Below are positions 6,575-17,345 of a stretch of DNA of 64,000 nt, one piece after another. The DNA comes from Ceratopteris richardii (Eukaryota; Streptophyta; Polypodiopsida; Polypodiales; Pteridaceae): the NCBI GenBank assembly GCA_020310875.1, contig MU260075.1:634001-698000 (forward strand). Reading direction: 5' to 3'. Position 1 is the stretch's first letter. The number at the start of each line of letters is the position of its first letter. A program made the translations under genes and the position numbers. The notes beneath the pieces were generated by a model. It saw only the letters and a program-made list of their open reading frames with translations. It searched no databases and was not told the DNA's origin.

Positions 6575-8480
6575 TCAATTCTTCTTGTTCCATGATATTG
6601 ACTGCTTTTAGTGGTATGTTATTAGGTGTGTTTTGTTGTTTTTGAGGATTTTTTGGGCAATCCTTTATCAAATGTTCCCTACCACAATCCTTGCAATAAG
6701 CTCCCTCTATTCTTAACGTAGGAGGTTGTGGACAGTCTCTAATGAAATGTTCTCCCCCACACCTATAACAAGTTATCTTTGGTTCCCCATTGAATTGAGG
6801 TTTTTGATTGGACATATAATTATTGGTTATATACATGAAGGTGGCAGTGTCCATCTCAATTCTCCCATTTCCCAAGTCTAGGGCTTGTAATTCTGGTTCT
6901 CTTAATTCATAACCTTCCCATTCTTCTTGATATCCTTCATTCCATTGATAATCTTCCTTGTATGGAGACTTTGTTCTTGAGTTTCCCTCCTCTATTGGTG
7001 TGTATTTAATTGGCACCACATTTTTTGGTATAGGAGGTTGTTGCCCAAGCACAGGTCTTGGTTGCTCAATATACCCTGATTCTCTTTGGCTCCCATAATC
7101 TCTCTCCTTTATGGGTTGTTTATTATAGAAGCATTCCTCCCTGGCATGATTTGTCCATTTCCTCTCTAGTGTACAATATTTGAGTGTTTTCCTATCTTGC
7201 AAATGTGGAGGCTTTTGATATGGGCATTGTTGTACCAAATGACTTTCTCCACAATTGTAGCATTTTTTATTTGTGTTTATCCTAGAGTTTATCAAATTGG
7301 TTTTGGTGCTTACCTCTAGGGCTTTAGCAATGGCTTGAGCCGATTCTTCTGCTGGTGGGATTTTATCTTCATTTGATCTAGGTTGATCAAATGCTAACAG
7401 ATCTTGGCCTCTGTTATCTTCCAAATCTATTGCTTCTTTTACACAAGCTCCTAGATCAGGGCATCTCCTATAGTACACTAGGGTCCTTAATTGAGCACTT
7501 CTTAATCCTTCTATGAATATGGATACTTGTCTTGCCATGGAAGGTACTTCTTCTTTAGGACATCTGTCAATGTATTGCTTAAATCTCCTGGCTGCCTCTC
7601 TAACATTTTCATCTTTTTGTTGTTTAAAGCTGTGTATCAGAGTGGCTGTGCTATGTTTTATTCCAGTCTTTGAGAATTCTCCAATGAAGGCTTCTAGGAA
7701 GGATTCAATATCTAGGTATATTTCCTTTCTCAAAGGGATGAACCAAGATAATGCAGGTCCTATTAGGGTTAGACCAAATGCTTCAAATTGGACTTTATAA
7801 TCTTCCACCTCCTCAGCTCTAATTAATTGCCTAAACTCTGCAGCATGAGCATGAGGATCAGAATACCCTTCATATTGATTTTTCATGCATTTGGCTACTT
7901 GATATGGTCTAAGCATTCTACCTTGAGGTTGCCAATGATGTCTTCTTAGTAAAAATTCATTAAATCCTTCTGGTTCCTTTCCAAAAGGATTTGGGGAAGC
8001 ATGTGTTCTCCTCCCTTGTTGTTGCTCAGTAATAGTGTAGTTTTCATGTGGTCTTGGTAAGTCTGATTGTCCTAGGTTATGTTCCCAAGGTCCTTTGTCA
8101 GCACATTGCCCTAAGTCATTTGAATTTTCTGGGTCTTGGGAGAAGATGTATACACATCCTTGCCTATCCTCATACCTACCATCTTTGAATTGAGCTACTG
8201 GTGTTATGTTCAGGGGAACTTCTAAGTTTATCAATCTAATGAGAAACTTATGCATTCCATCCTGATATACATAGGTTCCAAACCTATTTGTATACATATA
8301 TTTGAGGATATTTCTATAATCCCCAGTTTCAATGGGCTCATTTGTTTCGTTTAAATTTTCCATGTTGTTTTCTTGCCCTAGATTTCTTTCTTGCACTTCC
8401 CCTTCCATTGGCTCTATTTCCTTGCTTCCTAAGTTTTTCCTAGTATGTGTATTTAATTTGTTCCCAGACCTAACGATCAT
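6564..8480 (-). CDS. gag: Gag capsid-nucleocapsid protein (Gypsy-1)
   Basis: 638 codons, uninterrupted. A long N-terminal region precedes the retrotransposon gag core (AEFRQLIRAEEVEDYKVQ, FGLTLIGPALSWF, ATLIHSFKQQKDENVREAARRFKQYIDRCP, about residues 195-330). Three zinc knuckles follow near residues 407, 570 and 596: CYNCGESHLVQQC, CYRCGGEHFIRDC, CKDCGREHLIKDC. All are C-X2-C-X3-H-X4-C, one residue shorter than the usual X4 spacing. Another conserved Cys/His stretch (YCTLERKWTNHAREEC) lies after the first. The start at 8480 is the first Met of the frame, just after the repeat-rich leader. Builds the particle that holds element RNA. Confidence 0.93.
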   Translation of the reverse strand: MIVRSGNKLNTHTRKNLGSKEIEPMEGEVQERNLGQENNMENLNETNEPIETGDYRNILKYMYTNRFGTYVYQDGMHKFLIRLINLEVPLNITPVAQFKDGRYEDRQGCVYIFSQDPENSNDLGQCADKGPWEHNLGQSDLPRPHENYTITEQQQGRRTHASPNPFGKEPEGFNEFLLRRHHWQPQGRMLRPYQVAKCMKNQYEGYSDPHAHAAEFRQLIRAEEVEDYKVQFEAFGLTLIGPALSWFIPLRKEIYLDIESFLEAFIGEFSKTGIKHSTATLIHSFKQQKDENVREAARRFKQYIDRCPKEEVPSMARQVSIFIEGLRSAQLRTLVYYRRCPDLGACVKEAIDLEDNRGQDLLAFDQPRSNEDKIPPAEESAQAIAKALEVSTKTNLINSRINTNKKCYNCGESHLVQQCPYQKPPHLQDRKTLKYCTLERKWTNHAREECFYNKQPIKERDYGSQRESGYIEQPRPVLGQQPPIPKNVVPIKYTPIEEGNSRTKSPYKEDYQWNEGYQEEWEGYELREPELQALDLGNGRIEMDTATFMYITNNYMSNQKPQFNGEPKITCYRCGGEHFIRDCPQPPTLRIEGAYCKDCGREHLIKDCPKNPQKQQNTPNNIPLKAVNIMEQEELSDI

Positions 8481-10354
8481 TCAATTAATTTTCACAATTC
8501 AATGGTCAGAATCGTGTTTTCCACAATTTTCTACTCAAAATCGTGTTTTCCACGATTTTCTACTCAAAATCGTGTTTTCCACGATTTTCTACTCAATATC
8601 GTGTTTTCCACGATTTTCTACTCAATCGTGTTTTTCATGATTTCCTACTCAAAATCGTGTTTTTCACGATTTTCTGCACAAAATCGTGTTTTTCACGATT
8701 TTGTGCACAAAATCGTGTTTTTCACGATTTTGTTCCCAGACAATCGTGATAAGTCACAATTGTAAATAACACGATTTTCTTATGAAAATCGTGTTCTGGG
8801 AATCACGATTTTGTCCTTAGTTCAGAGAATCGCGATTTTTTGTTTGACTACAGAATCGCGATTCTGATTAATTTTTTTGTAAATTTTCAAGTATTGATTT
8901 TTTAAAATTTTGTTTCATCTATAGAATCGCCATATCTCTTTTCTAACATGCAATAAAAGAATTCTTCAAAATCTCTTTATTTTCTTACTGAAACTTCAAA
9001 AAATGCACAATCGCGATTCCGTGTTTTTCTATTATTTCCTTCTTATTTGTTCTTGATGATCATAAAAATTTAAGACAATGCAAAAAAATGGTACTAAAAT
9101 CCTTTACCTTGCTTGCTTGATAAAAAACTTCTCCAAATCAGTTAGCTGCAGAAAATCGCGATTTTTTGCTTGCTCTCTCTCTCTCTCACTCTCACTCAAA
9201 TGAGTTTCTCTTGCAATTCCAGGATTTTTTAGTGTCCAGAAAATCGCGATTCTGTGTAATTTCCACTGTTCTTCACTCTTTCACTTGTCCAACTTCACCC
9301 TTCCACAACTTTATGATTTTTAATCCTCAATTCTTAATTTTTCTTTGATTACTCACACCCTTTAGCTACTGATGAAAATCGCGATTTTGTGCAGAAAATC
9401 GTGTTTTTTCTGTACTTCTTATTTTGTGCAAATTTGAGTATTCTCTTCTGTTGTTTCCCTTCAATACCCTTTACCAATTGCAATTCAACAGACACATGTA
9501 CTTTTGCATCCAAATCACAACCTTATTCAGAAAATCGCGATCCTATGCAGAGAATCGTGTTTTTCCAATTTTCTAGTTTTTTGACAAATTTTTGCTTTCC
9601 TTTCACTTGGTCCCTATTACTCTTATCAACAAAGCTTCAATCCAACTTCCTAAGAAGAAAAGAAATTTGTTTGATTGTTTTTATGAATTTTATGAATTTT
9701 TTCTTTAGTATTTTGCTCTAAGTTAAGGTAAACACTTCACTAAGAGTTTTTTGTTTGGTGATCTATTGATCCTGTGTTCCTTGATTGGTTACACTATCTT
9801 ATGCTTTTGGCTATCAAAACAGTTCATGAGAAAACTTCCCAAAGAAGAATGTGCTAGGCAAGCATCAAATTTTTGCAAAGATAAACTCAAACATTTTTTC
9901 TTCAAGATGTAAATCAATTTTTTCAAGAATAATGCTTTGACTTGGTAAACAAATGGATCTTATCTACTTGCATCTAGCTACTTTACTTGACTTTTCCTTA
10001 ATGCAACCATGTTATCTTCCCAAGATCAACAATTTTGCCTAGTACTTAGTCAAAAAGCACTCTAAAAATACAAGAATAGACGCATGTTACCTTATCTTCA
10101 GCTTTCTTGATTCAAACTTTTCACATACCTGCACTTTTCTTCAAGAAATGAGATGAGCAACTATCAATTTACAAAAATTTCAGCACTTCCGATTCTCAAA
10201 AGATTATCTATTGCTTTCTTTTCCCAAAAGACAACAAAGACATCTACCTTTTCATGTTCACATTTCTTGATTAAAGAGTTTTCCATGTGTTCATTACCAT
10301 CAACAATAGAAGATCCAGCAAGGTCCAACTTCAATGAAGCTTTTGATATACTCC
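8481..10354 (-). other. 5' leader of Gypsy-1, rich in CGATT inverted repeats
   Basis: About 1.9 kb between primer site and gag without a credible coding frame. It holds a tandem array (8512-8745) and then scattered copies of the palindrome AATCGCGATT (near 8826, 8852, 9009, 9153, 9241, 9375), a variant near 9531, and AATCGTG variants. The same motifs continue into the LTR (near 10690 and 10885). Probably untranslated RNA with many hairpins. Role unknown. Confidence 0.75.
8512..8745 (-). repeat. 29-bp tandem hairpin array, about eight units
   Basis: TCGTG occurs at 8512, 8541, 8570, 8599, 8626, 8655, 8684 and 8713, a period of 29 bases with one unit of 27. Most units contain ATCGTG, a short T-rich spacer and CACGAT, so each can fold into a stem of 6-9 pairs. 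In the element's RNA the best units read AAAATCGTG-GAAAA-CACGATTTT. Spacers ACTCA or GCACA separate the units. Confidence 0.9.
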
Positions 10355-10373
10355 TCGGCCCAACGCCAAAAAA
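10355..10373 (-). other. Probable primer-binding site region of Gypsy-1
   Basis: Immediately inside the LTR end the minus strand reads TTTTTTGGCGTTGGGCCGA. It resembles the TTTGGCGCCGTTG leaders of many plant gypsy elements. I cannot assign the primer tRNA. Confidence 0.5.
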
Positions 10374-11212
10374 TGTTTGTTATTGATCTTTGGAGTTGTC
10401 CTCTCCAATCATTTAGCATAAAGAATTAACAATACATCTTTACTTTGTCAATCCTGGAAGTATTCAAAGAGACCACAGCCCCTTCTAGATGATAGAATCC
10501 AAGAAATAAGAGAATAATGGCTGGATTTCTGAGAATGATGAAAATGAAGAGGAATTTCTAAGGTTTGGATTATCTTGAGCAAATCTCCACCATTTTCCAC
10601 AATCTTGGTGTCTATTACATGCTATTTTCTCAACAGAACACAATTATGAAGTAAAAGCTCAAAAATATTACCTGTACCATATAGACGAGACAATCGCGAT
10701 TCTATGAAAATAGACGATTTTCATCTCCAGCACCCTTCTTCATCAATTTCTTACTCAACACATCAATATTCAGCTCTCTTCACACACATTCAACAGAATT
10801 ACACAATAGAAGCTCACAAATCTCCATAGATACACAAAGAATAGACTCAACAAACCAATGAAACCACACAAAGAGGAGAAAACACGATTTTCAGCAGGAA
10901 ACTCTCTCTCTATTCACTTGGATAGCATGTAAACAAATAATCAACCAACCCCCTCATAATAGAGGAAATTGTCTTATATACATTTTCAAGTGTCCCTTTT
11001 CACACTTGAATTTTGGTCCTTTCCTCTATTATTCTAAAAATATACTATCTAGGAGTTTCCAAAAATTCTAGAAAAATTACATAAGATTCTATTCTACATA
11101 AGGAAGACTCTTCCTTACTTTTACATCAATTGCATAAATATTTTTACAATTTTTTGACATTTTACAATTATTTTCCATCAAAAAATGCTTCACAAAATCA
11201 CTTCTTCCAACA
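10374..11212 (-). repeat. 5' LTR of Gypsy-1 (839 bp)
   Basis: Bounded by TGTTGGAAGAAG at the outer end (minus strand) and AACAAACA at the inner end, next to the primer site. The outer end falls exactly where Gypsy-3 gag is broken, which fixes the boundary. It contains a TATA box and the CGATT motifs seen in the leader. The partner LTR is outside the window. Confidence 0.8.
10973..10980 (-). promoter_or_regulatory. TATA box of Gypsy-1 LTR
   Basis: TATATAAG on the minus strand, about 230 bp inside the LTR, directed towards the leader and gag. Confidence 0.6.
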
Positions 11213-12597
11213 CGGTTCCTTGCACTTTGGTGTTGTATGCACAATTTTCGGTGATATGGCCGGTCGTGTTGCAGATAGCACAAAACAACTGATTAAGTGC
11301 ACAAGTGGTACTAGTGTGCCCTGAATTCTTGCATGTGGTGCAGAACATCTGTCTGGTCGGATCTTCTGCAACATTTTTATTTGCCTTTAACCATTCCAAG
11401 TCTTCTGTAAATCCTCCAACCTTGTTCTCAAGCTGCAAAGCCATTGCAATAACTACATCAAGTGTCATAGCTCCTACACAGCGTATGATCATAATCTGTT
11501 TAAGTTGCGGAGTCAATCCATTGATAAACCATTGCGTGATAACGTCATCTGGCAGGTTGGCATGTGCTGGTGGTAATTGCCTCAAATGGGTTCTGAATAG
11601 AGTGGCATATTCCTGCACTGTTTGATTTATCTTCTGTCTATTGTTTTGTAGGTAGTCGAGTTGGATTCTTCTTTAGCCTGAATCTATGCAAAAATGCATC
11701 CCTTACCGCTTCATAGGTGCCAAAGTGGTTAATATCATATTCTGTAAGCCATCTGGCTGCTTCATTAACCAATGTCGACTGGAAGACAATAGCTTTATAC
11801 TCCGGATCAGGTGGATGGTTGAGCACTGCGTAACTTATCTCAAATGTGCGTACATGAGCATCTGGGTCATCTCCTGGAAATCCACCGAATTTATTGTACG
11901 TTACTCCTGTTGGAGGCGGCCTGGGTGGACATAGTTGTTGTTGTTGTCCACTCATCTTGCTAGCGGTTGTATCATGACTATCTTCTGTATCCCGAGGCGG
12001 ACTATCTGAACCGGCGGAGTCTGTATCGTCGGCCTGTGCTCCTTCCGATATGATAATATGGTTCAGTATGCTTCGGATTTCAGCTTCGAACAAGCTACCT
12101 TCCTTCTTGATGTCAAATGTAGGACAACTTACTCCCAATAGCGGTGACTGGACTGAAGATTCACCAAGAAATGGTCAACCGTTACCGAAAAACTGTGAAT
12201 TCTCGGTAACTTGTACCGAAATAACACCAGAAGGTGTCAATTTTTCACCAAAACAAAGTGCTCCTTCTCCTTCACTGGTTTCTTTGGCCAAGACGTTTCT
12301 ATTCGTAAACAAATTCGAATCTTTACCTAATGGTGTTAAACTAACTTCATGCTGCGTCCTGGTAGATTCCGGAGTAACTATACCTTCGACAGTCTGTGCC
12401 GAAATCGCACGGGAATCTGCCAGAAAGGTTGTGCGTTCCACCGGAGTATGGCCGGAATCACTACTCACATTCTTCACTTTCTTGACTTCTGGGTAAGACC
12501 TTTCTGCGCTTCTACCTCTTGGAGGCATCCTTAGCAAATTAGGTACCCAGGGCTGTCGGTTCTTCGGATACGTTTCACCGGATCGAGTAACCGACAT
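11213..12597 (-). pseudogene. gag: Gag of Gypsy-3, interrupted
   Basis: A frame from MSVTRSGETYPKNRQ (12597) runs to 11638 with one in-frame stop (12175-12177), then shifts near 11630. The gag core is clear: YNKFGGFPGDDPDAHVRTFE, ARWLTEYDINHFGTYEAVRDAFLHRFR, then QEYATLFRTHLRQLP and DDVITQWFINGL. Two ordinary zinc knuckles follow (CTTCKNSGHTSTTC and CAICNTTGHITENC, C-X2-C-X4-H-X4-C). The sequence is then cut by the Gypsy-1 LTR. Non-functional. Confidence 0.88.
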
Positions 12598-12696
12598 GTA
12601 TCATCTTTTGTACTAATCGCGTACTATTACTGTCGATTTATAATCTATAGTCACGTTACCACAATCGATTTGCAACAATCTGATCTGTTGCCACCT

Positions 12697-12713
12697 TCCC
12701 ACAGACGGCGCCA
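12697..12713 (-). other. Primer-binding site of Gypsy-3
   Basis: TGGCGCCGTCTGTGGGA on the minus strand, one base inside the LTR. This is a common primer-site sequence of plant Ty3/gypsy elements. Confidence 0.85.
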
Positions 12714-12714
12714 G

Positions 12715-13775
12715 TGTTAAACGTTTAAACACGAGGCTAACTGTCAGAAACGCGTTTAACCACCTAATTGGGTTCTTGGGAGTGGAAGGGGTCTGTAAAG
12801 ACAGAGGCCCTATACTTGTTTCCCAAAATGACTTCACACCACAATATACTAACATTCAACACTTCTATCAAGAATTGGTATACCCTTCTCAACCTTTACG
12901 GTTCGTCATTCTAACTCTTCCAGAGTCTACCGAAAGCACTGTACGAGACAATTAGTATCGTGATACCGAGTTACCTCAGAACCTTTTTCCGAATACACAC
13001 TACTGTAACACTAGGAACAATAACAGTAGTTCAACCTTCACCGAATAGTGCTCACTGTCAAATAAACCGAAGACACAGAAGGACTCAACAGTTCCAGACA
13101 CACAGTGCTGAAGATTCAGTACGCAACTTAGGAAGACCCTTACTGTAGCTTAATCTTTGCCGTATGAAAATAGACCTCAACACTGAAGACAACGCAATAC
13201 CGATCCGAGTACCAAAAACACTACCACAGTTATACAGACTTCACCAAACAACTGGCAGAACATTCCAAGAAGGAGTAACACCACGATACACGTAATTAAC
13301 ACAACAATCGCAATAGAGACTCGCAAACGACTCACTCATACAACAGTCCGGAGATCTATTGGATGTTGAGGAAACTCACACAAGCAGGTATCGATAGACA
13401 ACATAATAGAATCAGAACCATACACCACAGTACACTCAGAATGGCTTTAACAACACTACGGCAACGCTCAGTCAATCACCCAGACAGACAGTCTGGTGAT
13501 CTCTCGGAACGTCACTAAGCGTGTCTTTTTCATTGCTTTATATAAAAATTACAAGGTGTCTGCGTAACAACCTTTCCCGTGTGCGAGAAAAGATTCAGTT
13601 ATACAACTTCCAATCCGGCAGCCGATAACAGTTCCATCTAGCTTATTCTCTATTTGTCATAAGCATTAACTTCTTTAGTAAACACACGATCCTTATCCTC
13701 ACTTTTACTTACCTCCTGGTTGTCTTGGAAGACAAAAATTTTGTGATTTCTTTTGTTTGTAATTGTTGTTCAACA
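12715..13775 (-). repeat. 5' LTR of Gypsy-3 (about 1061 bp)
   Basis: Minus strand begins TGTTGAACAACAATTAC and ends CGTTTAACA beside the primer site. A TATATAAA box lies at 13537-13544. The middle is unusually rich in CG and short repeats for this window. The outer end is inferred from the TG...CA rule only. Confidence 0.72.
13537..13544 (-). promoter_or_regulatory. TATA box of Gypsy-3 LTR
   Basis: TATATAAA on the minus strand, directed towards the primer site and gag. Confidence 0.5.
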
Positions 13776-14349
13776 ATTAGTTAGAGTTAACCCTATCTAT
13801 GCACTACTCATTCTTCTCTTCTTCCTTATCATGCATTTCAGTGTCTTCATTATCTGAGTTGCTTTTACCATCATCATTCAAGTCTTCATCTTGAGATTTA
13901 TCCTAAAGTTCATCAAAGGGATTATAAACTTCTTTCAAGAGGATATCAAAAGTATTCAATAGCATACCCATTTTCTTTTTTCCCTTAATCGAGAATTTCT
14001 TAATCTAATTATGAGTGTGCCGAGATGACATTTTTGGGTGTGTGTAGAAGTGCAAGAGACACACAAGAAGCACACATAAAGAGCACAAACACAACAAGAC
14101 ACACAAAGAAGACAGCTGCTTGGAACAACTCTCTCTATTGATGATGAACTGAACTGAAGTAAGAGCTGAATAATATCCCAAAGTACAAAGTACCACCACA
14201 TATGAGTGAATCATTTATGTGTTAACATGGGGAGAAAACATCTAGCCAGCACTAGAGTAAAAAGGGAACATGTTCACATCAAAGCTACTCGAGGAACACA
14301 TAAGTGTAGATAACCCCCCTAGAGCAAATGATGTGAAACATACAAGGAG
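13776..14349. other. Noncoding; probable 3' LTR remnant of Copia-F
   Basis: Minus strand after the Copia-F stop contains a purine run, CTAGGGGGG (around 14316), like a polypurine tract, then sequence with ACACAC and GTGTGT patches. No matching second LTR is seen, so limits cannot be fixed. No gene recognised. Confidence 0.4.
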
Positions 14350-15830
14350 TGACAAATCAGCCTCCATAGGGCAATAAGCCTAAAGCTCTACAAAAAACTT
14401 CAAACTTTTCCCATGGAAGAGCTTTGGTGAATTTGTCTACCACATTATCTTGTGTAGGCACATATACCAAATCAATATCTCCTGCATGAAGGTGCTCTCT
14501 CACATAGTGATAATGCACCTCAATATGTTTGGTTCGTGCATGAAACACTAGGTTTCATGCAACATCCGATGCACTCTGACTATTAGTGAGAATATGTAGC
14601 AACATCAATCACCATGCAAAGATCCATCAATCGACGTCTTAACCATATACACTCCACTGTAACTATGAAAACTGCCCTATACTCTGCTTCACAACTCGAT
14701 GTTGCCACTCTAGGTTGCTTCTTACTCAATCAAGATATGCATGACTCTCCAAGGAAAAAGCAATTACCACTAGTGGACACATGAGTATCATAACAACCAG
14801 CCCAATCACTATCTATAAAAGCATGCAAGCATGGTTGAATATCTCTTCCATAAAAGAGACCTAAGCTCGAAGTGACCTTGAGATATCTAAACACATGTTT
14901 CACCACTTGTCAATGCTTAGTGCCAAGGCTATGCATGAATCAACTCAACTGGTAAACTGCATAATGTATATCTAGCCTTGTGTTGCATGCATATATAAGA
15001 CATCCCACAACTTGCTGATAAAGAGAAGTGTCAAATGCATCACTGGAATCCTCAACTAAGAACCTGAATCCTGTCTCAACTGGTCTGGGAATTGGCTTGC
15101 AATCCTCAAAGTCAAAATGTTGAAGTAGTTTTTCAACATACTTTGCTTGATGCATAACAATTCCCCCCTCAATGGATACAAATTGGATGCCAAGATAATA
15201 ACTCAAAAGACCAAGATAAGTGACATCAAAAGTATGTTGCAAATCAGCCATAAGAATGTCAAGTTTTGCATCACATGTCCTCGTCAAGAGTGTGTCATTG
15301 ACATAAAGAACAAGCACTGTAAATCAGCCCCATCTTTGCGTACATAGAGCATGCTTTTGTGAATCCAAGAGCAATCAAGTGCTTATGGATTTTGTCATAC
15401 CATGCACATGGAGCTTGCTTGAGACCATACAATGTTTTATGCAAGCGACAAACCATATGCTCTTTCCCTTTCATGGAAAATCTAGGAGTTTTCTTCACAT
15501 AGACCTCTTCTCGCAAATCACCATTCAAGAAAGCCATTTTTATGTCCAACTGATGTACTTTCCAACCTCCTTGCAGCTAGTGCAACCATGGTACGAATGG
15601 TAGTCATGCGTGAAGTAGGTGCAAAAGTTTCCTCATAGTGAATGCCATATTGTTGTGCATATCCTTTGGCAACCAATCTAGCTTTGTAGTGATCAATGCT
15701 ACCATCAGAATTTCTCTTAATCTTGTTAACCCACTTTGTACCAATGATATTTTTTTCCTTTTGGCAATTCACATAACTCCCAAGTACCATTCCTATGTAT
15801 GGAATCCATTTCTGGTTGCATAGCCCTCAT
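14350..15830 (-). pseudogene. Copia-F: decayed Ty1/copia reverse transcriptase and RNase H
   Basis: Fragments in order on the minus strand: [30 protein letters not shown] (15518-15790), MAFLNGDLREEVYV and [19 protein letters not shown] (15295-15549), LVLYVNDTLLTRTCDAKLD with YLGIQFV (14940-15317), and [15 protein letters not shown] at the RNase H end (14357-14548). The polymerase box reads YVND instead of YVDD, losing a catalytic Asp, and several frameshifts separate the pieces. Gag, protease and integrase are absent. An old truncated copy. Confidence 0.88.
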
Positions 15831-16581
15831 CCATTGTGGATTGTCACATGCGTCTTGAAAGGTAAGTGGCTTAGCTTAAGATAGCCCCTTGCTTGCTTGT
15901 TTGTTTTCTTTGAGTAGACATATCTATGTGTGTGCATAGACAATGTTGCAACTCTCTACTGTTGAGTTGCTAGCATTGGTTCTCCCTCCCTATGTATCCA
16001 TTTGATGTAATTCTTGTCTCATTGGATAGCTATTGAAGTCTATTTTATACTCACCAATTTTCTTGAGCATTCTTTAGGTTATCTAAGAGAAACATTCATT
16101 TTATTAAAGTGGGTTGATTGATATCTCTCTCTCTCTCTGTGTAGGCTTTGTTGGAAGTATTTTGCTATGTGTTGTAAGGGCTGTTTCTCCTTCTCTATTT
16201 ATCGATTTGCTATAATTTTGGCATCATTGGGTAGCTATTAGAGTGTTCTAAAGTTAACCCAATTTTCAAGTTCATTCTCTGTATAGTTTTGGAGAAAACA
16301 TTGTTGGAGTGAAGTAAGGTCTCTATTTGACTAGTAGCTGTGAACATTCAGTTAGCTCATCTTGTGGACATTGTTTCTCTTTGTGTAAGCATCCACTTGG
16401 AGTGAATTTTATTTTACTGGAAATCTCTTGGTGTCTACTACAATTTTTACAAAATCTCACTAAAGTGCTTTCAATATGCTATGAGAAAGAGCATGTTTGG
16501 TGTGAAGAGGTCAAAGAAGGGTACCTATGGAGTTCATTCATGCTTCATCATTGCATAGCGGTTGAGATACTTCCCAAATCA
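15831..16581 (+). repeat. Probable 5' LTR of Copia-B, start uncertain
   Basis: No coding frame. The right end (AAATCA, then A, then TGGTATCAGATC) is set by the primer site. A TGTTGGAAG at 16149 could be the LTR start (433 bp), but related modules about 190-210 bp apart (TCTCCCTCCCTATGTATCC near 15980, TCTCCTTCTCTATTTATCG near 16188 and a weaker one near 16375) suggest a longer LTR. No second copy exists in the window to decide. Confidence 0.45.
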
Positions 16582-16582
16582 A

Positions 16583-16594
16583 TGGTATCAGATC
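16583..16594 (+). other. Primer-binding site of Copia-B (initiator Met tRNA)
   Basis: TGGTATCAGATC differs at the end from the TGGTATCAGAG seen in Copia-C and Copia-D. It is complementary to the 3' end of plant initiator-Met tRNA. Confidence 0.75.
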
Positions 16595-16840
16595 ATTTTG
16601 GCATCTTGGAGATATCCAATACAAGAAAGAAGACCTCTTGGACCTAGTGGTTGAAGATTTGCATCAACAAAAACTTGTTGGAGGTAGCTCACATCACGAG
16701 GGAGCTATTCTACTCAAATTTTTCAAGTGTGCAAGGTGTCCATCTAAGGAAAGCTTTGGATTGAGGTAACTTCAGAACCTCATTTGTATTTTAAACATAG
16801 AGCATTACACAAGGGCTAGATCAAGTAGAAAAGACTAGAA

Positions 16841-17345
16841 ATGGGAGACTTCAACACTCAAATTGAAAACTTAGACAAGGGGAACTATGAACCATGGAGA
16901 TTTAGGGTGTCCAAATACCTTATGGGCAAGGGCCTTTGGGAATTGATTAGTGGAAGTGAACCAAGACCTAGGTTGGATGAGGATCCAGCCAATGACCAGA
17001 GAAGGGCCTTTAGGGAATGGAATGAAAGAGATATGAGGGTTAGCTTTATCCTTTCCCAACACATTAACAATAGCATGATCGGCCGTATCCAAGGCTTGGA
17101 TTCAAGCATGAAGGTATGGGAGACACTTCAGAGGCTTTATTCAACAAGCATCAAAGCAAGGAAGATCCAAATCAAGAATGAGCTCAACAACCTTAGGAAG
17201 AGCTAAGGGAGTATCATAAATGACTACATACTTAAGGTCAAGGAATTGTCAGATGCATTGGGATCCATTGAAAGCCACGTAGATGATGACGATCTTGTGG
17301 CTTACACTCTCAATGGTTTGAGGGATGATAAGAAGTGGAAACCCT
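16841..17345 (+). pseudogene. gag: Gag N-terminal part of Copia-B
   Basis: Starts MGDFNTQIENLDKGNYEPWRFRVSKYL, the conserved copia gag N-terminus, with WETLQRLYSTS and KARKIQIKNELNNL. A TAA at 17204-17206 interrupts the frame, which continues NDYILKVKELSDALGSI and YTLNGLRDDKKWKPF. It then jumps at about 17345 straight into the protease/pre-integrase region. The rest of gag, the zinc knuckle and the protease active site are deleted. Closely related to Copia-E at the right edge. Confidence 0.85.

Larger units (their letters stand above)
1..11212 (-). mobile_element. Gypsy-1: large Ty3/gypsy LTR retrotransposon, 3' end outside window
   Basis: Reading leftwards from the 5' LTR (10374-11212): primer-site region, 1.9-kb repeat-rich leader, gag, protease, reverse transcriptase, RNase H, two H2C2 modules, integrase, a second protease-like domain, a Trp-repeat basic ORF and the start of a 3' ORF at 338. 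The order protease-RT-RNase H-integrase defines Ty3/gypsy. I see no chromodomain after the integrase. The coding part is broken by a few frameshifts and two internal TAG stops, so this copy is probably not autonomous, but all catalytic motifs I looked for are recognisable. It is inserted in the gag of Gypsy-3. The 3' LTR must lie left of position 1. Confidence 0.93.
11213..13775 (-). mobile_element. Gypsy-3: 5' end of an older Ty3/gypsy element split by Gypsy-1
   Basis: 5' LTR (12715-13775), TGGCGCC primer site and gag in order on the minus strand. Gag stops abruptly at 11212/11213, where the Gypsy-1 LTR begins. The rest of Gypsy-3 should lie beyond the left edge, on the far side of Gypsy-1. 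Its coding sequence is not closely similar to Gypsy-1 or Gypsy-2. Confidence 0.85.

Noticed and set aside
8512..8745. CRISPR-like array
   Set aside because: Spacers are near identical and only 5-10 bases, repeats are self-complementary minisatellite units, and the context is a plant retrotransposon.
8332..8765. Overlapping plus-strand open frames encoding repeated peptides (FSTIFYSKSCFPR)
   Set aside because: They are translations of the 29-bp hairpin array in three frames, antisense to the Gypsy-1 leader.
16327..16647. 106-codon plus-strand frame
   Set aside because: It overlaps the Copia-B LTR end and primer site, so it is not expected to be coding.
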